Shown here one piece after another: positions 49,694 to 57,870 of a stretch of 64,000 nucleotides of DNA. The DNA is from Mesorhizobium kowhaii (GTDB lineage Bacteria > Pseudomonadota > Alphaproteobacteria > Rhizobiales > Rhizobiaceae): NCBI RefSeq assembly GCF_003253745.1, contig NZ_MZXV01000080.1, positions 186,001-250,000 of the forward strand, in the 5' to 3' direction. The notes under the pieces are model-generated. The model was not told the origin of the DNA and did no database searches. It saw nothing but the letters and a program-made list of their open reading frames with translations. Position numbers and translations under genes: made by a program. Numbering within the stretch: the first letter of the stretch is position 1; each line of letters starts with the position of its first letter.

Positions 49694-52621
49694 ATGGGAA
49701 AAGCAGCTCGCCGCCTCATGCGCGCCTGCTGCAGGCTGGCCATGGCCGGTGCGCTTGTTATCGCATCGGCTGCTCGCGCCGAAGAGGCGCCTGACTTCCA
49801 CCTCGATCTCGACACCGGCGGCCACAGCGCGCAGGTCACCGACCTCGCCTTCACGCCCGACGGAGAGAACATCGTCTCGGCATCGAACGACAAGACCATC
49901 CGCATCTGGGATTGGCAGAGCGGGGTGACACTGCGCACCATTCGCGGTTATCTCGGCAATGGCAGCGACGGCAAGATCTTCGCGGTCGCGGTCTCGCCGG
50001 ATGGCAAGACGGTCGCCGCCGGCGGCTATTTCGGCGCCAGCCTCGGCGACAAGCCGCCTTATGGCGATGTCAGACTGTTCGACTTCGCCACCGGCAAGAT
50101 GAAGGCCGTGTTGAAGGCCACCGACTACGCGACCTACGACCTCGCCTTCTCTCCCGACGGAACGATCCTGGCCGCCGGTGGCGCCGACGGCGTGGTCTAT
50201 CTCTGGCGGCTGGACGACAAATCCGTGACCGGCTGGACGCTGGACAAGAAGCTCGATGCCGATTCCTGGCACATCGACAAGCTCGCCTTCGTTGCCGCGG
50301 GGACCCGGCTGGCGGCGACCACCACCGACAACGGCATCCGGCTCTGGGACGTCGCGAAGGGCGAGGAGATCGCCTTGCCGGCCGAAGCCGAGCCGCTGCG
50401 GGATATCAGTGTCATGGCGCTGGCCGTGTCGCAGGATGGCAGCCTGTTTGCCACCGGCAGCAAGGACGGGCAGGTCCAGCTCTGGCACGCTGCCGACGGC
50501 ACGCTGCTGCGCGCCATGCCAAAGCAGGATTTCCTCATCGGCTCCCTGACCTTTGCCAAGGGGTCGCGGCTGGTCGCCTCCTGCGGCTATCGCTGCGCCG
50601 ACAGGCATCGCTCCATCGTCTGGAACACCGACACCGGCGAGAAGGCGCTCGACTACACCGGCCATGACGGCACGGTTTATGCCAGCACCGCCAATGCCGA
50701 CGGCTCGCTGGTGGCAACCGCCGGCGGTACGCGCAACGCCATCCAGGTCTGGGACCCCGCGACCGGCGAGCGCAAGGCCCTGCTGCAGGGATTGGGCGAA
50801 CCGGTGACCGCCGTCGGCATCGATACGGCGAACGACGTCATCGCCTGGGGCAATGCCAACCCTTGCCCCGAGCGCGTGTCCTGTCCGGAGGAACAAGGCG
50901 CACTAGACAACAGGTTGGTGCTGCCCACCGCCGAGCGTTTCTTCGACGACCCGCAGCCGCTTGCGGAGCCGGACTCGTTTGCCCGCGCAGCATTGACAGA
51001 CGGCCAGTGGTCGCTGCGCACCAGGGAGGGAGGCAAGGACGCGCTGGAAAACGCGGTGCTGGAGATCGCCAATGGCAGCAAAATGGTGCGCAGCATCGAG
51101 AACGATGCCACCAAAGGTTTTGTCCATTCAGCCTACACGCTGATCGACAATGGCCTTGGCCTGATCACCGGCGGCAATGACGGCACGCTGATCGAATACA
51201 GGACGGCGACCGCGAAAGTGTCGGGCGAATTCACCGGCCATACCGGCGAAATCAACACTATGGTGGCTTCCGAGAAAGCCGGCCTGCTGGTTACCGGCAG
51301 TGCCGACCAGACGCTCAGGCTCTGGAATCTGAAGACGCACGAGCTGATCGTGTCGATGTTCTTTGCCGGCTCGCAATGGATCGCCTGGATGCCGCAGGGC
51401 TACTACTATTCCTCCGATGAGGGCGACAAGCTGATCGGCTGGCAGGTCAACCAGGGCCGCGACCATGAAGGCCGCTTCATCCGCGCCGGCCAGTTGAAGA
51501 AATATCTCTGGAGCCCGGAAATGGTGCGCCGCGCGATCATCCTGCGCAGCGCCAAACAGGCGGTCAGGGAGATGCGGCCAGGCGTCGACAATGAGCTGCA
51601 GAAGCTGCTGCAGCGCAAGCCGCCGGAGTTCGACATCGGCCTCGCCGAAGACCAGAGCAAGGTCCGTGACGGTTATGTCGCCGTCGAAATCACCGGTGCC
51701 AGGCAAGCCGCGACCGATGTCGCCGGCTTCTCGATCCTGTCGAACAGCCGCAATGTCGGCGACGTCACCGCCCGCTCGGTGGACGGCAACAGCACCATTG
51801 TCGAGATACCGGTCGAGAATGGCGAAAACACCATCCGCATCACCGGCACCAACGAATTCGGTTATCTGACCGAACGCAGTGTGACGGCGCTGGCAAGAAA
51901 GACCGAGAAGGCCGAGGCCAAGGGCAAGCTCTATGTCGCGGTCATCGGCGTCGACAAATATCCGTTCCTGACCGACGCCTGTTCGGGCCACGCCTGCGAC
52001 CTGCGCTATCCCGTCGATGATGCCACCGAGTTTCTCAAGGTGATTTCGCAGAAATCGGCACCGCTGTTCTCATCGATGGAGACGCTGGTTCTGGTCAACC
52101 GTGAAGCGCTCGACGAGGCCCCCGACAAGGCCAAGCAGACCTACGCCGTCGCCAGCGCCGACACCGTCATGGAGCCCGACTCCGACACGATCGACGACCA
52201 GCTTGCCGATTTCCTCGACAGACCGGGCGAGCACGACACCACCATCATCTTCGTCGCCGGCCACGGCATCAACATCGACGAGGACTATTATTTCATCCCG
52301 ACCGACGGCCGCAAACAGGATGCCGAGCGCTGGAAGCGCTCCTCGCTTGTCGACTGGTCGGACATCCAGAAATCGGTCGAGCGGGCCAAGGGCATGCGCT
52401 TCATGCTGCTCGACACCTGCCATGCCGCCAACGCCTTCAACCCGCGCCTGGAAAAGGACGCGCAGGACGCGCGCATCGTCGTGTTTTCGGCCACCGCCGC
52501 CAACAACACCGCAGCCGAACTGCCCGAACTTGGGCCACGGCGTGTTCACCTATTCGATCCTCGAGGGCCGTCAGCCGCACCACTTCGCGTGAAATGTAGT
52601 CGGCAAGGCCGAACAGCGTGA
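49694..52621 (+). CDS. exported WD40-repeat caspase-fold protein, 3' end rearranged
   Basis: The 975-residue product starts with a signal peptide (about 1-29, ending ASAARA), then WD40-type beta-propeller repeats (about 40-560, e.g. SNDKTIRIWDWQSG, SADQTLRLWNLKTH), a linker and a caspase domain (about 735-976) with His857 in VAGHGI and Cys909 in LLDTCHAA. Near the end the frame is damaged: at 52532-52534 an extra G turns a LGHGVFTYSILEG reading into LGPRRVHLF, and the following about 0.1 kb is inverted. The conserved tail KQKPFYYVGGVENIVLAEP reads in frame to a TGA at 52739-52741. The catalytic dyad is intact; the C-terminal strands are lost. Confidence 0.85.
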   Translation: MGKAARRLMRACCRLAMAGALVIASAARAEEAPDFHLDLDTGGHSAQVTDLAFTPDGENIVSASNDKTIRIWDWQSGVTLRTIRGYLGNGSDGKIFAVAVSPDGKTVAAGGYFGASLGDKPPYGDVRLFDFATGKMKAVLKATDYATYDLAFSPDGTILAAGGADGVVYLWRLDDKSVTGWTLDKKLDADSWHIDKLAFVAAGTRLAATTTDNGIRLWDVAKGEEIALPAEAEPLRDISVMALAVSQDGSLFATGSKDGQVQLWHAADGTLLRAMPKQDFLIGSLTFAKGSRLVASCGYRCADRHRSIVWNTDTGEKALDYTGHDGTVYASTANADGSLVATAGGTRNAIQVWDPATGERKALLQGLGEPVTAVGIDTANDVIAWGNANPCPERVSCPEEQGALDNRLVLPTAERFFDDPQPLAEPDSFARAALTDGQWSLRTREGGKDALENAVLEIANGSKMVRSIENDATKGFVHSAYTLIDNGLGLITGGNDGTLIEYRTATAKVSGEFTGHTGEINTMVASEKAGLLVTGSADQTLRLWNLKTHELIVSMFFAGSQWIAWMPQGYYYSSDEGDKLIGWQVNQGRDHEGRFIRAGQLKKYLWSPEMVRRAIILRSAKQAVREMRPGVDNELQKLLQRKPPEFDIGLAEDQSKVRDGYVAVEITGARQAATDVAGFSILSNSRNVGDVTARSVDGNSTIVEIPVENGENTIRITGTNEFGYLTERSVTALARKTEKAEAKGKLYVAVIGVDKYPFLTDACSGHACDLRYPVDDATEFLKVISQKSAPLFSSMETLVLVNREALDEAPDKAKQTYAVASADTVMEPDSDTIDDQLADFLDRPGEHDTTIIFVAGHGINIDEDYYFIPTDGRKQDAERWKRSSLVDWSDIQKSVERAKGMRFMLLDTCHAANAFNPRLEKDAQDARIVVFSATAANNTAAELPELGPRRVHLFDPRGPSAAPLRVKCSRQGRTA

Positions 52622-52741
52622 CGCCGCCGTCGGACGTCCTGGCCTTGCCGCGCAGCATCCTTGAACAGCGTGGCGTCGTCGAAGCAAAAGCCGTTCTATT
52701 ATGTCGGCGGCGTGGAGAACATTGTGCTCGCCGAGCCATGA
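52532..52741 (+). pseudogene. scrambled ancestral 3' end of the WD40-caspase gene
   Basis: Remnant of the true C-terminal coding part. After GHGVFTYSILEG (+1 frame, 52533-52568) the segment of about 52566-52655 reads on the minus strand as LRGKARTSDGG...TLFGLADYISREVVRL, fitting a caspase C-terminus, so it is inverted. Downstream, KQKPFYYVGGVENIVLAEP ends at a TGA (52739-52741) that overlaps the next gene's ATG. A simple flip does not restore one frame, so at least one more indel occurred. Confidence 0.7.
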
Positions 52742-54441
52742 GGGGACTAGGTCTGCGCCCAGGCAAACTGCCGGTCAGCGTTCTGCTGACCTTGATAATT
52801 ATTCTGCTCGCCCTCCCTCCCTCTAAAGCTTTTGCCGTGCCTATCGTATGCCCGCAAGGCACCAACAACTTCCCGCCCTTCTACGACGACGCCATCGCCA
52901 AGGTCGCGGATGTCGAGCCTTCCAACCAGCGGCTGACCGGCATCACCGTTCCGCATCACCTTCTGGCTGCCGACCTGGTGGCGCTGGGTTTCCGGGCGGC
53001 GTCCAGCTTCCGCTACAAGCGGATCGTCATCCTGTCGCCGGACCATTTCCACAAGACGCACAAATTGTACGCCACCACGCTGCGCGGCTTCGATACCGTG
53101 CTTGGCCCGGTGGCGGCCGACGCGCAAGCGGTGCGCCAGCTCGAAACGCACGGTGACATGGTCGAGGAATCCTGCCTGTTCGACAAGGAGCATGGCGTGC
53201 GCGCCATGCTGCCTTTCCTGCACCATTACTTCCCCGAGGCGAAAATCGTGCCCGTCGCGATGTCGGTCAAGGCGCGGCGCGGCGACTGGGACAGGCTGGC
53301 CGAGGCTCTGAAGCCGATCGTCGACCAGGACACGCTGATCGTCGAATCCACCGACTTCTCGCACTATCTGCCGCAGCACGACGCACGGCGCTTCGACCAG
53401 CAGACGCTGAACATGCTGGCCGCCGGGTCGCTCGACGGCATCGCATCCCTTCGCCAGCCGGATCACGCCGATTCCGTTGGCGCGCTCTACATCCAGACCA
53501 GGCTGCAGCGCGAGTTGTTCGGCGCCCAGCCGCTGGTCGTCGCCAACGAGAACTCGCAGGAGCACACGTCGGACTATGTCGAGCGGACCACCAGCTATGT
53601 GGTGGCGCTGTTCGGCGCCTTCGCTCCCGGCTTCAACAACCCGACGCGACCGAAGGACAGGATCTACTATCTCGCCGGCGACGTGAATTTCGGCCGCGCG
53701 ATGAAGAAGATTCTGGTTCGCGACGGCGTTGCCGACCGGATCGTCGACAGCGTTCTGGCCCTCACCGGCTCACGGCCGCTGATCGTCAACCTCGAAGGCG
53801 TCATCCTGCCAAACGTGCCGGAAGCGATCGACGATATGACGCTGGCGATGCCGCAAGACCTGGTTGTCGACATGCTGAGGAGGCTACATGTCGCCGGCGT
53901 CGGCCTCGCCAACAATCACGCCTATGATCTCGGCCCGTCAGGATATGCCGAGACGCTGCGCGCGCTGGACGAGGCCGGCATTGCCCATTTCGGTCAGGGC
54001 GAGACGCTGGCGCTTGCCGATCTCGATCTTGTCGGCCTGACCGACATCGACACCAACGGCTCGAAGAACACCGACCTGCTGACGCCTGCCCTGCTTGACC
54101 GGCTGCTGCACGAGGATGCCGAGCGGCCGGTGGTCGCCTTCGTCCATTGGGGCCGCGAATACAAGACCGAACCGTCGGCGCGTGAGGACATGCTTGCCGA
54201 CCAGATGCGGCTGCGTGGCGTCTCGGCCATCGTCGGCGGCCATCCGCATGTGTCGAGCGAGGCGATTGTCCCGCTTGCCGGCGGCGATGTGGCGGAGGTC
54301 TATTCGCTCGGCAATTTCCTCTTCGACCAGAGCGCCGAGCGGTCGTCGGGATCGATGCTGGAACTGCGCGTCTTCGCCCAGGGCACAATCTTCACCCGGC
54401 TTTTGCCGCTGCCCAACTATTTCGAGATGGGCCGGAAATAG
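52738..54441 (+). CDS. exported MEMO-domain/CapA-domain fusion protein
   Basis: A 567-residue exported protein: signal peptide (1-33, ends SKAFA), then a MEMO domain (about 45-310; HHLLAAD, VILSPDHFHK, CLFDKEHGVRAMLPF, STDFSHY, DHADSVGA), the metal-binding pattern of AmmeMemoRadiSam system protein B, then a CapA/PgsA metallophosphatase-like domain (about 320-560; AGDVNFGR, VNLEGVI, ANNHAYDLG, HWGREY, GGHPHV, YSLGNFLFDQ). This two-domain order is unusual. ATG at 52738 overlaps the ancestral caspase stop; longer upstream frames read through the scrambled region. Reaction unknown; secreted hydrolase activity is inferred. Confidence 0.85.
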   Translation: MRGLGLRPGKLPVSVLLTLIIILLALPPSKAFAVPIVCPQGTNNFPPFYDDAIAKVADVEPSNQRLTGITVPHHLLAADLVALGFRAASSFRYKRIVILSPDHFHKTHKLYATTLRGFDTVLGPVAADAQAVRQLETHGDMVEESCLFDKEHGVRAMLPFLHHYFPEAKIVPVAMSVKARRGDWDRLAEALKPIVDQDTLIVESTDFSHYLPQHDARRFDQQTLNMLAAGSLDGIASLRQPDHADSVGALYIQTRLQRELFGAQPLVVANENSQEHTSDYVERTTSYVVALFGAFAPGFNNPTRPKDRIYYLAGDVNFGRAMKKILVRDGVADRIVDSVLALTGSRPLIVNLEGVILPNVPEAIDDMTLAMPQDLVVDMLRRLHVAGVGLANNHAYDLGPSGYAETLRALDEAGIAHFGQGETLALADLDLVGLTDIDTNGSKNTDLLTPALLDRLLHEDAERPVVAFVHWGREYKTEPSAREDMLADQMRLRGVSAIVGGHPHVSSEAIVPLAGGDVAEVYSLGNFLFDQSAERSSGSMLELRVFAQGTIFTRLLPLPNYFEMGRK

Positions 54442-56274
54442 TTAGCCGCAGCCGACCATGTCGCGCGGCAGGTAACAGGCCGCCGGCTCGGTCTTGGTCT
54501 CGAACAACGACTGTTTCGGCCGGAAGTAGAAGAAGGTCACCGGCTTGCTCTCGCGCACGCTGCCGTCGGCAAAATGCGCGGCGATGCTGAAGCTATGGAT
54601 CGACGACATCGACGACCACATCTTCAGCCGCGCCGTGTAGGCGCTGATCTTCTTGTTGCCACGCACCGGCATGGCGATGGTGTAGTCATGCTTGCCGATC
54701 GGGAACTCGATGTTCTGGTAGCGCATCGCTTCCGGCGTGCCACCGCCGCCATCGCCGCATTCGGCCATCGCTTCCGGCGTCTCCAAAACCGCCATGGTGA
54801 TGGAGGTGCGGAACGGCTCGCTCTGCTGGTAGACATGACCTTCGTCATCCGCCCAGGAATAGTCGAACTTGCCGATCGCATTCAGCGTCATCGCCTGCTG
54901 CATATTGCCAAGATAGTCGGCGACCTCACCGAACTTGATCTTGTTGGTCAGCTGGCTGCGGCAGACATTGAGACTGTCCACCGAAGGACAGGGAAACCGC
55001 CCCGTCTCCAGGCTGGCGGTGTCGACGCCGGCCTCTGCGAGCACGCTCTTGATCGACACGTCGACGCCTTCGCCAAAACTGCCGACGTCCTTGCTGAACA
55101 TGCGGCTGGGATCACCGGTCGGATTGCCTTCGTCATCGATCGTGGTGAACTGGATAGACATCTTCATGTCCTTGGCGTCACCCCAGCCATTGTTGACGAT
55201 CGAGAAATCCGGACGGAAGCCGACGCAGCCGAAATGCTCCGATATCGACAGCATCGGCTTGCGGTAGGCATCGCTGGCGGCGACCTTCATTTCCAGACTG
55301 TCGAGCTTGACCCTGGATTGGTCTGATGTCTTCAGGTCGACCTCGGCAAAGGCCGGCGCGTCCTCCCAGTCCTTGCCTTCATAGACATTGCTGGTGGTGA
55401 CCTGGCCGGTGCCGTTCCAGCTGTCATTATACTGGTCCGCCTGCGGATAGATCGCGATATCCTCATCGCGCGCCAGATGCTGGTACTGCATATCGGATTG
55501 CTGGGTCATGCGCTGGTCGACCGCGACGCCGATCTCGACCTTGTCGGCGTCGCCGCCGCCGGTCTGCGCCTTGAGCAGCCCGCCGACCCTGGCATCGGCC
55601 AGCACGTCGGGGCGGGAGCCACCAACCTGCTTGCCCATTGCCCATTGCGACTCGTAGACGGTGCCTCCGGCCAGTCGCGTGCGGCCCTTGCCGTTCTTCA
55701 ACCCGTCGACAAATGAGCCGGCAAATATCTCGCCGGTCTTCGACAGCAATCGGCCTTCACCATTCGGCACGCCGGCGACGAACTGCCCCTCATAGCGGTT
55801 GCCGTCGGCATCGACATGGATGCCCTTTCCGTTGAGTTCACCGGCCAGCCAATGCCCGTCGAAAACCTCGCCCGAGCGCAGCTCGAGCCGGCCTTGCCCG
55901 TCGGGCCGGCCATTCCGAACGTCACCGAAATAGCTGGAATAGATGGTTTTGGGATCATAGCTCGCCGAGCCGCGCACCCGCCAGACCAGCCTGCCCTTGC
56001 CGTTGATGGTGCCGTCTTCGGCGATCGTCCGGTCAGGTGACTGGCCGGCCGCCGGCTCCCAGACGAAGTCGAGATTCTTATCCGGATGAAAGTCCCACAC
56101 ACGGACCATCCTGCGCAGCACCGAGCGCGTGTCTGCCTGGTAGAGGATCTGCACCCGTACCGCCCACGCGCCACCGGCAGGTGCGGTCGCCGGATCGGCG
56201 AAGGCCGGCGAAAGCATCAACGCGGCCAGCATCGATGCGGCCGCGATCCCGAACACTGCCCTTGCCCGCGCCAT
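54442..56274 (-). CDS. exported MORN-repeat protein of unknown function
   Basis: The 610-residue protein has a signal peptide (1-27, ending SPAFA), then several MORN-like repeats (about 80-215, e.g. YFGDVRNGRPDGQGRL, FDGHWLAGELNGKGI, YEGQFVAGVPNGEGRL, FAGSFVDGLKNGKGRT) and a long C-terminal part (270-610) with beta-rich segments and paired cysteines that I do not recognise. MORN repeats often bind lipids or act as scaffolds. Its stop abuts the stop of the MEMO-CapA gene (convergent). I start at the ATG at 56274 (MARARAVFG) with AAAGGGG upstream; a TTG 24 bp earlier is weaker. Confidence 0.8.
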   Translation of the reverse strand: MARARAVFGIAAASMLAALMLSPAFADPATAPAGGAWAVRVQILYQADTRSVLRRMVRVWDFHPDKNLDFVWEPAAGQSPDRTIAEDGTINGKGRLVWRVRGSASYDPKTIYSSYFGDVRNGRPDGQGRLELRSGEVFDGHWLAGELNGKGIHVDADGNRYEGQFVAGVPNGEGRLLSKTGEIFAGSFVDGLKNGKGRTRLAGGTVYESQWAMGKQVGGSRPDVLADARVGGLLKAQTGGGDADKVEIGVAVDQRMTQQSDMQYQHLARDEDIAIYPQADQYNDSWNGTGQVTTSNVYEGKDWEDAPAFAEVDLKTSDQSRVKLDSLEMKVAASDAYRKPMLSISEHFGCVGFRPDFSIVNNGWGDAKDMKMSIQFTTIDDEGNPTGDPSRMFSKDVGSFGEGVDVSIKSVLAEAGVDTASLETGRFPCPSVDSLNVCRSQLTNKIKFGEVADYLGNMQQAMTLNAIGKFDYSWADDEGHVYQQSEPFRTSITMAVLETPEAMAECGDGGGGTPEAMRYQNIEFPIGKHDYTIAMPVRGNKKISAYTARLKMWSSMSSIHSFSIAAHFADGSVRESKPVTFFYFRPKQSLFETKTEPAACYLPRDMVGCG

Positions 56275-56370
56275 CCCTTGAGCCCCTTTGGATGCCAACC
56301 CCTTGGCCCCTTAAGCGTAGTCGGCGAGCCGGCCTCGTGCAAGAGAAGCCGCATGGGAAGCATCGGCATG

Positions 56371-56400
56371 AAAAAGGCGGCGGGATTGCCCCACCGCCTT
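56371..56400 (-). terminator. intrinsic terminator of the V8-like protease gene
   Basis: On the minus strand AAGGCGG (56400-56394) pairs with CCGCCTT (56380-56374) around a 13-nt loop and is followed by Ts (56375-56371). It stands 25 bp after the protease stop codon. Confidence 0.7.
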
Positions 56401-56424
56401 ATCTCCACAGTGAATGCGCAGCGA

Positions 56425-57519
56425 TTATTTATACAGGCTGTTGATCCACTGGATGTTGGCTGCGTTCAGGCGCACGGCGGTGTTCGCGTCGGGGCTTTCC
56501 GCCACGTTGACACCGGTGATGATGCGCTGCTTGGAGTTGTTGTCATAGGCATAGACCGAGCTGCCGCTCGACCCCGGGAACGTGTCGCAGTCATACTGGA
56601 AATATTCCGGGGCGATGTTTTCGGCGTGCACTTCGCAGTTCGCCTTCCACATCGTGCCCATCGGCTTGTCGCCGGGATAGCCGACGAGGTTGGCGGTGAA
56701 GTCGCCAAGATCGTCATAATTGGCATAGCCCAGCCAGCCGAGGTTGGTGCCGACGTCCTGCTTGAGGGTTATGATGCCGAGATCCCACGGGATGACCGAA
56801 CCATAATAGCCCTGGTAGTTGTCGATGAAGCCCTGCAGCACATAGGCGCTTTCAAAGGTGAAGGCACCGAACGGTGCGTCGTCGGCAGTGCTGCCGTTGA
56901 GGCCTGGCACGAACAGATACTCGGAGAGCCAGTCCTTGTCCTCATGGCTGTAGAGGCAGTGCGCCGCGGTGAGCACGGTGCGCGGGCCGATCAGCGTTGC
57001 CGAGCAGCTGCCATAGCTGCCCGTCTTCGCCGATTTGGCTTCGAGATAGCCGATTGCCGAGAACGGATAGGTCTTGGTGTTCTTGACCTGCTCGCGATCG
57101 TCGGTGCCGAAAACCTGACGACCGGCTTCGCCCTCGCCAAGGTCAGGATCTTCGGTCTTGCGCGGAGCCGCGTCTTTTCCGTTGGCCGGCGCATTCAGTT
57201 CCTTGATGATAAGGTCCCGCAACGCTTCGCTCGGCTCGATCTTGATCTCCTTGCCATCGGCGGAACGTCCGACGATGCCATAGGATTTGACAGCCGTTGC
57301 CTCGTCAGCAAGCGGCGCAGCGCGGCTGTCTTCGTCAGTCAGCTTCGGCGACGCGATTGGTTTTGCCCGCCCGGGCTTGTAGTCGCCTGAAGTTACGTCC
57401 CGCATGCTTTCACCATTGCCGGCGCTGGCGGAGCCAGGATCGGCGGCGAAAACAGGGACCGTCCACATTGCAGTGGAAAGCAATGCGGACGCAATGATAG
57501 CGTTTGTCAGTTTTGTCAT
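56425..57519 (-). CDS. exported trypsin-fold serine protease, V8/glutamyl-endopeptidase-like
   Basis: The 364-residue protein has a signal peptide (1-25, ending VFA), a polar propeptide-like region (26-140) and a chymotrypsin-fold domain. The triad is His187 (VLTAAHCLY), Asp246 (VIPWDLGII) and Ser318 (PGSSGSSVY). The GxSGS context and the IPWDLGI segment are those of the V8/exfoliative-toxin-like S1B group. The long region between signal and catalytic domain may be an activation prosegment. It is divergent from a second protease gene, 351 bp apart. Confidence 0.88.
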   Translation of the reverse strand: MTKLTNAIIASALLSTAMWTVPVFAADPGSASAGNGESMRDVTSGDYKPGRAKPIASPKLTDEDSRAAPLADEATAVKSYGIVGRSADGKEIKIEPSEALRDLIIKELNAPANGKDAAPRKTEDPDLGEGEAGRQVFGTDDREQVKNTKTYPFSAIGYLEAKSAKTGSYGSCSATLIGPRTVLTAAHCLYSHEDKDWLSEYLFVPGLNGSTADDAPFGAFTFESAYVLQGFIDNYQGYYGSVIPWDLGIITLKQDVGTNLGWLGYANYDDLGDFTANLVGYPGDKPMGTMWKANCEVHAENIAPEYFQYDCDTFPGSSGSSVYAYDNNSKQRIITGVNVAESPDANTAVRLNAANIQWINSLYK

Positions 57520-57870
57520 GGTGAGACTCTCCCAAAAGTCAGCAAGGACTGGATCAAAATACAGAAATATTGTCGAGATCGTGGTGAAGTCGAAAAATGA
57601 GTTTGGTTACCGGTACCTGAACCTGATCATCACCCCATGCGGTCTGTCGAAGGCCCCCGCCAAAGACATCCGCGCCGGTATACTGCCTAAATTAATACAA
57701 CATTGGAATGACAATTCGCTTCCACGTAGCCCGTGGGGGGCTATAGGGTTTTGAACGGGTTCCGCACGGGAACGCAATCCGCGAAGCAACGCCTGACTTG
57801 CTGGCGACTGTTTGGTTGATCATGCGCCGGGGGCTGGCTCGTTCGGGAACGTGTCTCAGGAGGATTTCAG
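57520..57870. other. 351-bp divergent intergenic region between two protease genes
   Basis: The region is AT-richer than the flanks in 57540-57720 and should hold promoters for both exported proteases. I found no clear operator, repeat or ORF worth calling; a short plus frame across the left part extends the shadow of the protease and has no ribosome-binding site. Confidence 0.5.

Noticed and set aside
52618..52737. Forty-residue N-terminal extension of the MEMO-CapA protein
   Set aside because: It reads through the scrambled caspase tail in another frame; the signal peptide starts only at 52738, where ATG overlaps the ancestral caspase stop.
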